DNA of 64,000 bases from Delphinapterus leucas (GCF_002288925.2 NW_022098000.1:17244889-17308888), one strand, 5' to 3'. Shown: positions 23,200 to 35,178, numbered from the stretch's first letter. Translations and numbers: made by a program. Notes: generated from the sequence alone by a model not told the origin.

Positions 23200-24416
23200 G
23201 GGAGACCTTCAAGATGGCGGAGGAGTAAGATGCGGAGATCACCTTCCTCCCCACAAATACACCAGAAATACATCTACACGTGGAACAACTCCTACAGAAC
23301 ACCTACTGAATGCTGGCAGAAGACCTCAGACCTCCCAAAAGGCAAGAAACTCCCCACGTACCTGGGTAGGCAAAAGAAAAAAGAAAAAACAGAGACAAAA
23401 GAATAGGGACAGGACCTGCACCAGTGGGAGGGAGCTGTGAAGGAGGAAAGGTTTCCACGCACCAGAAGCTCCTTCGCGGGCGGAGACTGCGGGTGGTGGA
23501 GTGGGGAAGCTTCGGAGCCACGGAGGAGAGCGCAGCCACAGGGGTGCGGAGGGAAAAGCGGAGAGATTCCCGCACAGAGGATCAGGGCCGACCAGCACTC
23601 GCCAGTCCGAGAGGCTTGTCTGCTCACCCGCCGGGGCGGGCAGGGCTGGGAGCTGAGCCTCGGGCTTCGGTCAGAGCGCAGGGAGAGGACTGGGGTTGGT
23701 GGCGTGAACACAGCCTGAAGGGGGCTAGTGCACCACAGCTAGCCGGGAGGGAGTCCAGGGAAAAGTCTGGAGCTGCCCAAGAGGCAAGAGACCATTGTTT
23801 TGGTGAGCACGAGGAGAGGGGATTCAGAGCGCCACCTACACAAGCTCCAGAGACGGGCGCGAGCCGTGGCTAAAAGTGCGGACAGCAGGGACGGGCATGA
23901 GACGCTAAGGCTGCTGCTGCCGCCACTAAGAAGCCTGTGTGCGACCACAGGTCACTCTCCACACCTCCCCTACTGGGAGCCTGTGCAGCCCGCCACTGCC
24001 AGGGTCCCGCGATCCAGGGACAACTTCCCCGGGAGAACGCACGGCATGCCTCAGGCTGGTGCAACATCACGCTGGCCTCTGCCACTGCAGGCTCGCCCCA
24101 CATCCGTACCCCTCCCTCCCCCCAGCCTAAGTGAGCCGGAGCCCCCCAGATCAGCTGCTCCTTTAACCCCCTCCTGTCTGGGCGGGAACAGATGCCTGTG
24201 GGCAGCCTACACCCAGAGGCAGGGCCAAATCCAAAGCTGAACCCCGGGAGCTGTGCAAACAAAGAAGAGAAAGGGAAATCCCTCCCAGCAACCTCAGGAG
24301 CAGCGGATTAAATCTCCACAATCAACTTGATGTACCCTGCAACTGTGGAATACCTGAATAGACAATGAATCATCCCAAATTGAGGCGGTGGACTTCGGAG
24401 CAACTGTAGACTTGGA
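23200..24416 (+). promoter_or_regulatory. L1-B 5'UTR (internal promoter)
   Basis: GC-rich, CpG-containing leader. AAGATGGCGG at 23211-23220 is a YY1-type site at the very start of the element, the usual place in L1 promoters, where YY1 positions the transcription start. L1 5'UTRs often also carry an antisense promoter, which here would fire right to left, the direction of RCAN2. Open frames on both strands at 23.3-24.3 kb are by-products of this GC-rich, stop-poor leader. Confidence 0.8.
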
Positions 24417-24819
24417 TTTTTTCTTTATTCTGCTCTGCGGTAGTTATTTCCACTATTTTATCTTCCAGGTCCCTTATCCGTTCATCTGCCTCAGTTATTC
24501 TGCTATTGATTCCTTCTAGAGAATTTTTAATTTCATTTATCGTGTTGTTCATCATTGTTTGTTTGCTCTTTAGTTCTTCTAGGTCCTTATTAAACATTTC
24601 TTGTATTTTCTCCATTCTATTTCCAAGATTTTGGATCATCTTTACTATCATTATTCTGAATTCTTTTTCAGGGAGACTGCCTATTTCCTCTTGTTTTATT
24701 TGGTCTGGTGGGTTTTTACCTTGCTCCTTCATCTGCTGTGTGTTTCTCTGTCTTTTCATATTGCTTAACTTAACTGTGTTTGGGGTCTCCTTTTCACAGG
24801 CTGCATGTTCATAGTTCCC
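24417..24819 (-). pseudogene. Inverted block of L1-B ORF1
   Basis: Read on the minus strand, this block encodes ORF1p text: MKRQRNTQQMKEQGKN near the N-terminus, EEIGSLPEKEFRIMIVKMIQ, then a coiled-coil-like stretch (MNNTINEIKNSLEGINSR) and RDLEDKIVEITTAEQNKEK. It is flipped relative to the rest of L1-B. Its last 58 bp (24417-24474) are the exact reverse complement of 25220-25277 on the far side of the N gap. ORF1p is an RNA-binding chaperone that trimerises through its coiled coil. The break point in the 5'UTR sits in a shared T-run. It may be a real inversion or an assembly error. Confidence 0.85.
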
Positions 24820-25219
24820 NNNNNNNNNNNNNNNNNNNNNNNNNNNNNNNNNNNNNNNNNNNNNNNNNNNNNNNNNNNNNNNNNNNNNNNNNNNNNNNNN
24901 NNNNNNNNNNNNNNNNNNNNNNNNNNNNNNNNNNNNNNNNNNNNNNNNNNNNNNNNNNNNNNNNNNNNNNNNNNNNNNNNNNNNNNNNNNNNNNNNNNNN
25001 NNNNNNNNNNNNNNNNNNNNNNNNNNNNNNNNNNNNNNNNNNNNNNNNNNNNNNNNNNNNNNNNNNNNNNNNNNNNNNNNNNNNNNNNNNNNNNNNNNNN
25101 NNNNNNNNNNNNNNNNNNNNNNNNNNNNNNNNNNNNNNNNNNNNNNNNNNNNNNNNNNNNNNNNNNNNNNNNNNNNNNNNNNNNNNNNNNNNNNNNNNNN
25201 NNNNNNNNNNNNNNNNNNN
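24820..25219. other. Assembly gap, 400 N
   Basis: Exactly 400 N inside L1-B ORF1. The round number suggests an estimated gap. Sequence on both sides belongs to the same ORF1 segment in opposite orientations. Confidence 0.99.
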
Positions 25220-25827
25220 AGGGACCTGGAAGATAAAATAGTGGAAATAACTACCGCAGAGCAGAATAAAGAAAAAAGAATGAAAAGAATTGAGGACAGT
25301 CTCAGAGACCTCTGGGGCAACATTAAATGCACCAACATTTGAATTACAGGGGTCCCGAAGAAGAAGAGAATAAGAAACAGATTGAGAAACTATTTGAAGA
25401 CATTACAGTTGAAAACTTCCCTAATATGGGAAAGGAAATGGTCAGTCAAGTCCAGGAAGCACAGAGAGTCCCATACAGGATAAATCCAAGGAGAAACAAG
25501 CCAAGACACATATTAATCAAACTATCAGATATTAACTACAAAGAAAAAATATTAGAAGCAGCAAGGAAAAAAACAACAAATAACATACAAGGGAATCCCC
25601 ATAAGGTTAACAGCTGATCTTTCAGCAGAAACTCTGCAAGCCAGAAGAGAGTGACAGGACATATTTAAAGTGATGAAAGGGAAGAACCTACAACCAAGAT
25701 TACTCTACCCAGCAAGGATCTCATTCAGATTCATGGAGAAATTAAAACCTTTACAGACAAGCAAACGCTAAGAGAATTCAGCACCAGCAAACCAGCTTTA
25801 CAACAACTGCTAAAGAAACTTGTGTAG
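25220..25827 (+). pseudogene. L1-B ORF1, C-terminal part
   Basis: Plus-strand ORF1p continues from RDLEDKIVEITTAEQNKEK through NIKCTNI to a TGA at 25340-25342, where the sister L1-C has a glutamine codon (CAA). The frame then shifts: 25327-25617 carries VENFPNMGKEMVSQVQEAQR and KPRHILIKLSDINYKEKILE, the RRM-like and C-terminal region that binds nucleic acid. The element's expected stop is the TAG at 25825-25827. It is dead from the nonsense change and frameshifts. Confidence 0.88.
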
Positions 25828-25883
25828 GCAGGACACAAGACAAGGAAAAGACCTACAATAACAAACCCAAAACAATTAAGAAA

Positions 25884-28800
25884 ATGGTAATAAGAACATA
25901 CATTTCGATAATTACCTTACATGTAAATGGATTAACTGCTCCAACCAAGAGACATAGACTGGCTGAATGGAAACAAAACAAGATCTGTATATATGCTGTC
26001 TACAAGAGACCCACTTCAGACCCAGGGACACATACAGACTGAAAGTGAGGTGATGGAAAAAGATATTCCATGCAAATGAAAATCAAAAGAAACATGGATT
26101 AGCAATTCTCATATAAGACAAAATAAACTTTAAAATAAAGACTATTACAAGAGACAAAGAAGAACACTACATAATGATCAAGGGATCAATCCAAGAAGAA
26201 GATATAACAATGGTAAATGTTTATGCACCCAACATAGGAGCACCTCAATACATAAGGCAAATACTAACAGCCAAGAAAGGGGGAATTGACAGTAATTCAA
26301 TCATAGTAGGGGACTTTAACACCCCACTTTTACCAATGGACACATCATCCAAAATGAAAATAAATAAGGAAACACAAGCTTTAAATGACACATTAAACAA
26401 GATGGACTTAATTGATATTTATAGGACATTCCATCCAAAAACAACAGAATACACTTTCTTCTCAAGTGCTCATGGAACATTCTCTGGGAGAGATCATATC
26501 TTGGGTCACAAATCAAGCCTTGGTAAATTTAAGAAAATTTAAATTGTATCAAGTATCTTTTCCGACCACAATGCTATGAGACTAGATATCAATTACAGGA
26601 AAAAATCTATAAAAAATAAAAACACATGGAGGCTAAACAATACACTACTTAATAACCAAGAGATCACTGAAGAAATCAAAGAGGATATCAGAAAATACCC
26701 AGAAACAAATTACAATGAAAGCACGACAACCCAAATCTATGGGATGCAGCAAAAGCAGTTCTAAGAGGGAAGTTTACAGCAATACAATCCTTCCTCAAGA
26801 AACAAGAAACATCTCAAATAAACAACCTAACCATACACCTAAAGCAATTAGAGAAGAACAATAAATCTGCAAAGTTGGCAGAAGGAAACAAATCATAAAG
26901 ATCAGATCAGAAATAAATGAAAAAGAAATGAAGGAAACGATAGCAAAGATCACTAAAACTAAAACGTGGTTCTTTGAGAAGATAAACAAAATTGATAAAC
27001 CATTAGCCAGACTCATCAAGAAAAAAAGGGAGAGACTCAAATCAACAGAATTAGAAATGAAAAAGGAGAAGTAACAACTGACACGGCAGAAATACGAAGG
27101 ATCATGAGAGATTACTACAAGCAACTCTATGCCAATAAAATGGACAACCTGGAAGAAATGGACAAATTCTTCGAAAAGCACAACCTTCCAAGACTGAACC
27201 AGGAAGAAGTAGAAAATATGAACAGACCAATCACAAGCACTGAAATTAAAACTGTGATTAAAAATCTTCCAACAAACAGAAGCCCAGAATCAGATGGCTT
27301 CACAGGCGAATTCTATCAAACATTTAGAGAAGAGCTAACACCTATCCTTCTCAAACTCTTCCAAAATATAGCAAAGGGGGAAACACTCCCAAACTCATTC
27401 TACGAGGCCACCATCACCCTAGGTACCAAAATCAGACAAAGATGTCACAAGGAGAGAAAACCAGAGGCCAACATCACTGATCAACATAGATGCAAAAATC
27501 CTCAACAAAAAACTGGCAAACAGAATCCAGCAGCACATTAAAAGGATCATACACCATGATCAAGTGGGGTTTACCCCAGGAATGCAAGGATTTTTCAATA
27601 TATGCAAGTCAATCAATGTGATACACCATATTAACAAATTGAAGGCGAAAAACCATAGGATTATCTCAATAGATGCAGAGAAAGCTTTTGACAAAATTCA
27701 ACACCCATTTGTGATAAAAACCCTCCAGAAAAGTAGGCATAGAGGGAACCTACCTCAACATAATAAAGGCCATATGTAACAAACCCACAGCCAACATCAT
27801 TCTCAATGGTGAAAAACTGAAACCATTTCCTCTAAGATCAGGAAGAAGACACGGTTCTCCACTCTCACCACTATTATTCAACATAGTTTTGGAAGTTTTA
27901 GCCGCAGCAATCAGAGAAGAAAAAGAAATAAAAGGAATCCAAATTGGAAAAGAAGAAGTAGAGCTGTCACTGTTTGCAGATGACATGCTACTATACATAG
28001 AGAATCATAAAGATGTTACCAGAAAACTACTAGAGCTAATCAATGAATTTGGTATAGTAGCAGGTACAAAATTAATGCACAGAAATCTCTTGCATTCCCA
28101 TACACTAATGATGAAAAATCTGAAAGAGAAATTAAGGAAACACTCTCATTTACCATTGGAACAAAAAGAATAAAATACCTAGGAATAAGCCTACCTGAGG
28201 AGACAAAAGACCTGTATGCAGAAAACTATAAGACACTGATGAAAGAAATTAAAGATGATACAGACAGATGGAGAGATATACCATGTTCTTGGACTGGAAG
28301 AATCAATATTGTGAAAATGACTATACTACCCAAAGCAGTGTACAGATTCAATGCAATCCCTATCAAACTACCAATGGCATTTTTCACAGAACTAGAACAA
28401 AAAATTTCACAATTTGTATAGAAACTCAAAAGACCCCAAATAGCCAAAGCAATCTTGAGAAGGAAACATGCAGCTGGAGGACTCAGGCTCCCTGACTTCA
28501 GACTATACTACAAAGCTACAGTAATCAAGACAGTATGGTACTGGCACAAAAACAGAAATATAGATCACTGGAACAGTATAGAAAGCCCAGAGATAAACCC
28601 ATGCATGCACGTATGGTCATCTTATTTTTGATAAATGAGGCAAGTATATACAATGGAGAAAAGACAGCCTCTTCACTAAGTGATGCTGGGAAAACTGGAC
28701 AGGTACATGTAAAAGAATGAAATTAGAACACTCCCTAACGCCATACACAAAAATAAACTCAAAATGGATTAAAGACCTATATGTAAGGCCAGACACTATA

Positions 28801-29722
28801 AAACTCTTAGAGGAAAACATAGGCAGAACACTCTATGACATAAATCACAGCAAGATCCTTTTTGACCCACCTCCTAGAGAAATGGAAATAAAAACAAAAA
28901 TAAACAAATGGGACCTAATGAAACTTCAAAGCTTTTGCACATTAAAGGAAACCTTAAACAAGTCCAAAAGACAACCCTCAGAATGGGAGAAAATATATGC
29001 AAATGAAGCAACTGACAAAGGATTAATCTCCAAAATTTACAAGCAGCTCATGCAGCTCAATATCAAAAAAACAAACAACCCAATCCAAAAATGGGCAGAA
29101 GACCTCAATAGACATTTCTCCAAAAAAGACTACAGATAGCTAACAAACACATGAAAGGATGCTCAACATCACAAATCATTAGAGAAATGCAAATCAAAAC
29201 TACAATGAGGTATCACCTCACACCAGTCACAATGGCCATCATCAAAAAATCTACAAACAATAAATGCTGGGGAGAGTGTGGAGAAAAGGGAACCCTCTTG
29301 CACTGTTGGTGGTATGTAAATTGATACAGCCACTATGGAGAACAGTAGGGAGGTTCCTTAAAAAATTAAAAATAGAACTACCATATGACCCAACAATCCC
29401 ACTTCAATATGCCAAGATCCCCAACAATCTCGGCATATACCCCGAGAAAACCATAATTCAACAAGAGTCATGTACCACAATGTTCACTGCAGCTCTATTT
29501 ACAATACCCAGGACATGGAAGCAACCTAAGTGTCCATCAACAGATGAATGGATAAACAAGATGTAGCACATATATACAATGGAATATTACTCAGCCATAA
29601 AAAGAAACGAAATTGAGTTATTTGTAGTGAGGTGGATGGACCTAGAGTCTGTCATACAGAGTGAATTAAGTCAGAAAGAGAAAAACAAATACTGTATGCT
29701 AACACATAGATATGGAATCTAA
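25884..29722 (+). pseudogene. L1-B ORF2 (endonuclease and reverse transcriptase), degenerate
   Basis: The expected start is ATG 25884, 57 bases after the ORF1 stop, the usual L1 spacing; the stop is TAA 29720-29722. Domain pieces appear in order: apurinic-type endonuclease text with VGDFNTPLLPMD (in 26174-26542), RT N-terminal text [20 protein letters not shown] (27104-27541), the RT active-site motif FADD at 27973-27984, and the C-terminal SVIQSELSQKEK-type end. Several frameshifts and stops split it into at least eight frames. An intact ORF2p would nick TT/AAAA and reverse-transcribe the L1 RNA. This one cannot. Confidence 0.93.
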
Positions 29723-30094
29723 AAAAAAAAAAAAATTGTACTGAAGAACCTAGGTGCAGGACAGGAATAAAGACCCAGACATAGAGAATGGACTTGAGGA
29801 CATGGCGGCGGCACGGGTAAGCTGGGACAAAGTGAGAGAGTGGCATGGACTTTTATATACTACCTCATGTAAACTAGATAGCTAGTGGGAAGCCGCCGCA
29901 TAGCACAGGGAGATCAGTTTGGTGCTTTGTGACCCCCTAGAGGGGTGGGATAGGGAGGGTGGGAGGGAGATGCAAGAGGGAGGAGATATGGGGATATATG
30001 TATACGTATAGCCGATTCACTTTGTTATAAAGCAGAATCTAACATACCACTGTAAAACAATTATACTCCAATAAAGATGTTAAAGTAAAAAAAA
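29723..30094 (+). other. L1-B 3'UTR and poly-A signal
   Basis: This shows the typical young cetacean L1 3'UTR (GGACTTGAGGACATGG, AGCCGCCGCATAGCACAGGG, GATTCACTTTGTTATAAAGC), with an AATAAA signal at 30070-30075 just before the A-tail. The same text recurs in the truncated tails at 7252, 17245 and 52998. Confidence 0.9.
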
Positions 30095-30102
30095 CTCTAA
30101 GG

Positions 30103-31485
30103 AAAATCCTTCTAATTGTTGATATTTAAATAGATGAGAGAACAAGAAAACACGGAACTTTGTTTCATAGTTAACATCAGGTAGATTTCAGGGGAAATGA
30201 CGTGCTCTGAATAAATTATAATCTGTGTTAAACCCTGGTGATAATCCAAGAGCAAAATTCCCAGTTTCCTTCCAAAAGGCTATGTGTCACTTTCTTACTT
30301 CAAATAGCCTGCTGATGATAGCTCTGGAGGTTCTAATCACATATAATTCCTTGGACTTCAAATTATTTTTAGCCCATCATTTCAACTGTTCAACTCCAAA
30401 ATAATATTATTATAAAACTACCTTTATATGGCTTGAAATAATTCCTAATCCTCTGGGCTATCAAGATTGCTTACAAAACCAATAAAATTCAGAACAAAGA
30501 CTTCCAGTAATTGTGTTCAGGCAACAGAGTTTGGACTTCAGCAGTTGGCAAAAACAGTCCAAGTTTGTGAAACAGCGATCATAAATCCTACTCTTAATCT
30601 CACACAGAGCCATACTTTAATGTAGAAAAAAAAAGGCTCTTTCCCCCAAAAAATGTTGGCTATGTTTTACAACGTAGCCTAGTAATAGATTTTACAATTA
30701 GAAATCCACATCCACAAGGGAAGGTTTGATCCATTTAGACTCTGTTGTTAAAACGTCAGAGAAATCCGAAGTAAACTTTCGCAAGACCTCAAAAAGGAAT
30801 ATTTACTCTGATGGCCAAGAATGCTTCCACTAAATCAAGCTGACTCTTAAAATGGAAGCTTCATATTCTGGAAAATGCTTGTACATAGACAACCTCATTC
30901 CCTAATTATTTCAAATCAAGGAGTTAAGCATTTTCACACAAATTCTTACAACACACCCAAAACAATTCTACCCGCTTGAGCAAAGCAAGTCTCATATGGC
31001 CAACCAATTTACCTTTCTAATAAGTGCTGCAGGACTTGGGGCCCAATTTAAGAAACTATTGTTAGAACAGTCATCAAACTGCAGGAAGAGTAAGGGGGAA
31101 AGAGAGCTTGTGCTGCGTAGGGCAAGGCAAATTAAGCTTTGGGCAGAATAGGGGAAAATAAAAATTTTTTTTTTTTAACAACATCTGCTTCCTAGCCCAA
31201 GGGGTATTCCCTGCAATCACTATTCCCAACACCATTGTTAGACAGACCTCTGAGTGGCAGACATCAAGATCTGATTCAACACAGTCTCCCATACAATCTT
31301 GTTGTGAGTACCTCCAATGTCAACTGACAATAGAACAGGCTTTTCTGCTCTTGCTATGCATGCCAAGAAAAGTGCCAAGTAAACATTTTCAAAAACTTCC
31401 AAACATTAACCACAAAGAAGCAATGGAAATATTGGGGGGATAATGCCACATCTCCCCCTGTTTCAGGAGCAGAAAGGCTTCTTAC
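30103..31485. other. RCAN2 intron downstream of the exon, no repeat recognised
   Basis: Low-repeat sequence between L1-B and the exon's splice donor. A T12 tract lies near 31165-31176. No further coding segment is visible. Confidence 0.55.
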
Positions 31486-31712
31486 CTTGCTCTCATCCCC
31501 TTCAAACACCGACTGGTGGACGTTGCATGCAAACAGTGAGTTTGGGAGGTCCGTGAAGTCCGTGATTGCTTGAAAGGCCTCCTCCGTGAAACACTGAGTC
31601 ACAGCCCAGTCTCTGTCTATGCAGCAGAGCAGGAAGAGTCCTCCATCTTCCGGGATGTGCCCCTGCTGCCCCAGGCTCCTCGTCCCAATGAAATAAGAGT
31701 CTCCCCTCATTC
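31486..31712 (-). CDS. RCAN2: RCAN2 alternative first coding exon (partial gene)
   Basis: On the minus strand the exon follows a pyrimidine-rich tract and a CAG acceptor (AG at plus 31713-31714), has two untranslated bases, then ATG at 31710-31708 and 75 codons to a GT donor (plus 31484-31485) in phase 0. The peptide starts MRGDSYFIGTRSLGQQ, has GGLFLLCCIDRDWAVTQCF in the middle and ends DLPNSLFACNVHQSVFEGD-ESK. This fits the longer RCAN2 isoform: 75 residues replace the 29 of the short form before the shared EKFEGLF start of the RRM-like domain, giving 243 rather than 197 residues as I recall. RCAN2 binds and regulates the phosphatase calcineurin in the cytosol. The SLFACNV segment should begin the first strand of the RRM-like fold. 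RCAN1 and RCAN3 differ in this N-terminal part. The rest of the gene lies outside the window. Confidence 0.85.
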
Positions 31713-32174
31713 CTGAGGATACAGAGACGGATGCATGTTAGAGTAGGATTCGATTCCTTAAAGCTTGGTTGGAAGGTCGCAGTTCTGGAGTGTCTGGGGC
31801 AGAGAGGGGAGTGTGATTAGGAAGAGAAGCAGGGGCTGTTAGAAGGGGGAAGACCCAGCAAGTTCACATTTTCCCCTTGATCTCTGAGTTACAACTTGCC
31901 ACACAGCTCTGCTTCTGGGCAAGAATCCAGTCCCAGCTATGGACAAAAAAAAACCCCACTTGGGCAGGACTGGAGTTGGAGGCCAGGGGCTCCAGCCTAG
32001 CTGTTCAGTGTTTACTAGACTGGGAACCTCAGTTCTCTGAGCCTTGCTTCCTTAAGAGAATCAAATGGATTCAGACAAAAATGCACATAGGAAAGTGCTT
32101 TGATAAGTTACATGATGAATTATCGACCATTACTGCTAATGCTTATCGCTTCTTGAGTTCCAGGAATGATTCTA
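31713..32174. other. RCAN2 intron upstream of the exon
   Basis: It contains the acceptor's pyrimidine tract (plus-strand purine run GAGGATACAGAGACGGA at 31715-31731). Further out, a weak MIR-like piece (CTGAGCCTTGCTTCCTTAAG) lies near 32038. No second exon recognised. Confidence 0.5.
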
Positions 32175-32370
32175 AATGATTTGTGTGCCTTAACTGACCT
32201 ATCAAATCTCCATCTATGTGGTTGGTACCAATATTATCCCCATTTTACGGAGGGGAAAAACTAAGGAACAAAGCAATTAAGTAACTTTGACAGGGTCCAT
32301 GACAAAATGGCAGGACTAGGATTCAAACTCAGGGAGTTTGGCACGAAAGTCTGCTCTCCTATACCACGGA
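32175..32370 (-). mobile_element. MIR SINE
   Basis: Reversed MIR: ATTATCCCCATTTTACGGAG, AAGCAATTAAGTAACTTTG, GACTAGGATTCAAACTCAGG. Confidence 0.85.
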
Positions 32371-32485
32371 AATGAAGCAGATCAAAATTACTGCAAGTCT
32401 ATATTTAAGGAAGTACAACCTATTTCATCACCACCTGAATCCTGATTAGGGTAACTCTAATAGTTAATCATCTATCCAAATGAGG

Positions 32486-32513
<28 letters not shown>
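32486..32513. repeat. (CA)n microsatellite
   Basis: Fourteen uninterrupted AC units. Confidence 0.95.
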
Positions 32514-32516
<3 letters not shown>

Positions 32517-33493
32517 CTTCTGCCTGGGGTCATTACTCTAATTTGTGAACTCTGGATCTTAAAAAATCACTACTGTCTTGGCTGATCCAAGGTATACAGA
32601 TTCCCCACCCTCAGAGTCCCCAATGTGAAGCTTTCCAGTATTAATCTCATCTGCCTGTGTTCCATGATTCTATTCTTTCATTACCCCTTACATTCAAAAT
32701 TCTACCCAACTGCAGCCAGTTGGAGACTTTTTCCAATTTTTGATACTGGTACATAATTCAATAGATTTCATCAGCATACTTCAACATACTTCATACTTCA
32801 ACATACTTCAACAACAGTCAATGTCTGTATTTTTCCTTTGTATCTATTTTCATGTCTATCATACTCTTCTGTTCAAAGATCAGTGATTAAAGTCCCAGAA
32901 GGTGAAATAACTTGCCCACGGGTACCCAGATAAGACTGCCTGGCAATTACCATGTGGCTGCTGGATCATCCTCTGTTTCCCCTAATCCCAGCAATGCAGA
33001 ACCTCAGGGTAAAAGACAGAAAGGCAGTACCGCAAAGTGTCACTCTGCCCTCGCCAAGTTTAGGTAAGAGGTAAATTCTAGATCCCCACACAAGTATGGG
33101 TTTCTATTATATCCCTCTCGAACTCTGAATGCAGTATTGTGATGAGTTTGTTTCTTCATTTTTCCTAGAAACAAAGCCTAAATGGCATCCTGATAAACAG
33201 TATTTGATGGCAATATAAATGATGCATTACATAGAAAATCTTAGGCCTGGTTGGGTACAGGAGCCAAAAATGAAAGAATCTGAAATAATAACTAAAAACT
33301 TAGATCACTACAATTGTGGAAAATAAAAATGTCATTCTATATAAAATATAATAGAACCATTCCTGTATTCTAAAGTTCTCAAAACTCCAATTAATGCAAC
33401 ATTTTCTGTACTTAAATCAATAAAATATGTATTTTAAATAAAAATACGGTACATGGTTTAAGCTTTATTTTTTTCCATAATGAATTCAAAATA
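32514..33493. other. No gene; short imperfect tandem repeat only
   Basis: A small CATACTTCAA-type tandem repeat lies at 32774-32813. Otherwise unassigned AT-rich intron. Confidence 0.5.
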
Positions 33494-33507
33494 TATGAAC
33501 ATTTTTA

Positions 33508-33646
33508 TTTTTTATTTAAAAAAATTTTTTTATTATTATTTTTTGCCCACACTGCACAGCTTGTGAGATCTTAGTTTCCTGACCAGGGACTGAACCCAGG
33601 CCCTTGGCAGTGAAAGTGCAGAGTCCTAACCACTGGAGGAATTCCC
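33508..33646 (-). mobile_element. Older tRNA-Glu derived cetartiodactyl SINE
   Basis: Reversed head region: GACCAGGGACTGAACCCAGG, TTGGCAGTGAAAGTGCAGAG, TCCTAACCACTGGAGGAATT. This is the form shared with ruminants, older than the CHR-2 copies. Flanks TATGAACATTTTTA (33494-33507) and TATGAATATTTTTA (33647-33660) are a target duplication with one change. Confidence 0.85.
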
Positions 33647-33660
33647 TATGAATATTTTTA

Positions 33661-33834
33661 ATTAGAAGAAAAAACTTCAATGAAATAATTAAAAGTATTT
33701 ATTTCCCTTCATATTCATTTACACTGTTGCTTCAGATATTTTAGCGTAATATGCATAATGACTATCACATTATTATTAGAGTATTAATTATTTTAAGAGT
33801 AAAAATAATTACTAAGAACATTAAGACACTTTTA
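33661..33834. other. AT-rich intron, nothing recognised
   Basis: Very AT-rich spacer between the SINE and the Tigger element. Confidence 0.5.
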
Positions 33835-34045
33835 CAGGTGACCCTTGAACAACGTGGGGGTCAGGGGCACCAAGAGACCACGCGGTTGAAAATTCAAGTA
33901 TAACTTTAGAGTCGGCCCTCCTTATATAGGGTTCTACATCTGTGGATTCAACCGACCTCAGATCCTGTAGAACGTACTCAGTGAAAAAATTCTGTGTATA
34001 AGTGGACCTGCACAGTTCAAACCCATCTTGTTCAAGGGTCCGGTG
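33835..34045. mobile_element. Tigger-type (TcMar) non-autonomous DNA transposon
   Basis: 211 bp with terminal inverted repeats around GACCCTTGAACAA on the left and TTGTTCAAGGGTC on the right, and TA on both sides (33833-33834 and 34046-34047), the insertion target of this superfamily. Internal text GGATTCAACCGACCTCAGAT and ATAAGTGGACCTGCACAG is typical. No transposase is encoded. Confidence 0.88.
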
Positions 34046-34484
34046 TATTTTCATCAATGGATTATAGGAAAACCTTCTGATAATAAAGTTACAATCATCC
34101 AGTATCATGAAATATAGGTATTGTCAATTTTGATTTCATTTTGAATCCTGTCCTTCTTAGATAACATTTTTAAAATTAATCAGAATGGATCCCATAATGT
34201 TCTTAAACGGGTCTGACACTGTTTCAATTATTCTTTTTTTCAAAGAGAATTAAAATCCATTGCTGAACAAATTAAATAGACCAAATATTAAGCCTCACTC
34301 AGGACTCATTTTAATCTACCCAAATAGCCTTAACTTCTGTTCTAAGCTGTAACAATACGATTACCTCTGTAAGACTTTATTTTAAGCTCATTACTTTCAG
34401 TCAAGATTTAAAAGGTGAATGCATTTTTGGCAAACAACTTATTCTACTTACATGGAGAAATACTTTAGAAGTCAGAGCGTCGAA

Positions 34485-34680
34485 CAAAGAAACCCTGGTT
34501 TCTCTTCCCAGTTCCACTGCTGACTCACCTCATAATTTGGAGAAATCTATTGATCATTCTGTGACTCCGTTTATGTTTGTAAAACAGGAACAAAAAACCC
34601 TATCTGCCTCCCTCGGCTAAGTAGGAAGAGGCAGAGGAATGAAATAGGGATGAAAAAAGTGATCAAAATCAGTGTTAATC
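34485..34680 (+). mobile_element. MIR SINE, diverged
   Basis: MIR-like order: CCCAGTTCCACTGCTGACTC, CATTCTGTGACTCCGTTTAT, GTAAAACAGGAACAAAA. Confidence 0.55.
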
Positions 34681-34924
34681 ACTCGTAAAAGGATATGTAC
34701 TCGGAAACACTATAAAAGCACATCATTAGGATCATCTCAGAGCAAGACTATTATGCTCTGGTATAACCACTAACCTTCAGTAAACCCACATAAATAGACA
34801 GAAAGGGAAATGCTGAAGATGAAAGGAATTCTAGCAACAACTGCCTACATAGCTTAAGAAGATTTACTTATGTTGTCATTATTTCTAAATCTGAGGTTGG
34901 TCATCCAAAAGAGAACAGCTGCTT

Positions 34925-35178
34925 TCAGCTCAAAAGGCAACTCTTCCAGGAGGGCTCCCCGACCTCCCCCAGGACCCATGAATTTAGCATCCTTTCTTTG
35001 CAGTCCCTGAGTACCAGCCTAGCCCTCGCACAGTTCATTCTACGCTCCGACTACTGTATCTCCAACCAGAATGGTATTTCTTGAGAGCAGAGACTGAGCT
35101 GCCTTCGTCCAAGGTATCTTCAGCCTGGTACATCTAGAAAGCCCTCAAAATATTTGACTGAGTTAATGAATTATGTAA
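34925..35178 (+). mobile_element. LINE-2 3' region
   Basis: L2 text: TCCAGGAGGGCTCCCCGACC, TCTTGAGAGCAGAGACTGAG, CAGCCTGGTACATCTAGAAA, AATATTTGACTGAGTTAATG. Confidence 0.8.

Larger units (their letters stand above)
23200..30094 (+). mobile_element. L1-B: full-length LINE-1, inactive, with internal inversion and gap
   Basis: About 6.9 kb from GGGAGACCTTCAAGATGGCG to the A-tail. The short duplication CTCTAAGG flanks it at 23192-23199 and 30095-30102. The order is GC-rich 5'UTR, ORF1, ORF2, 3'UTR. ORF1 is disturbed by an inverted block and a 400-N gap, and ORF2 is broken in many places, so the element cannot move by itself. It lies antisense to RCAN2, about 1.4 kb downstream of the exon at 31486-31712. 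Confidence 0.95.

Noticed and set aside
23292..24262. Many overlapping frames on both strands in GC-rich DNA
   Set aside because: They lie in the L1-B 5'UTR, a stop-poor GC-rich leader; different frames overlap and none has a domain.
24370..25338. 322-codon minus-strand frame crossing the N gap
   Set aside because: The central part is N; the flanks are the inverted L1 ORF1 block and antisense L1. Not a continuous gene.
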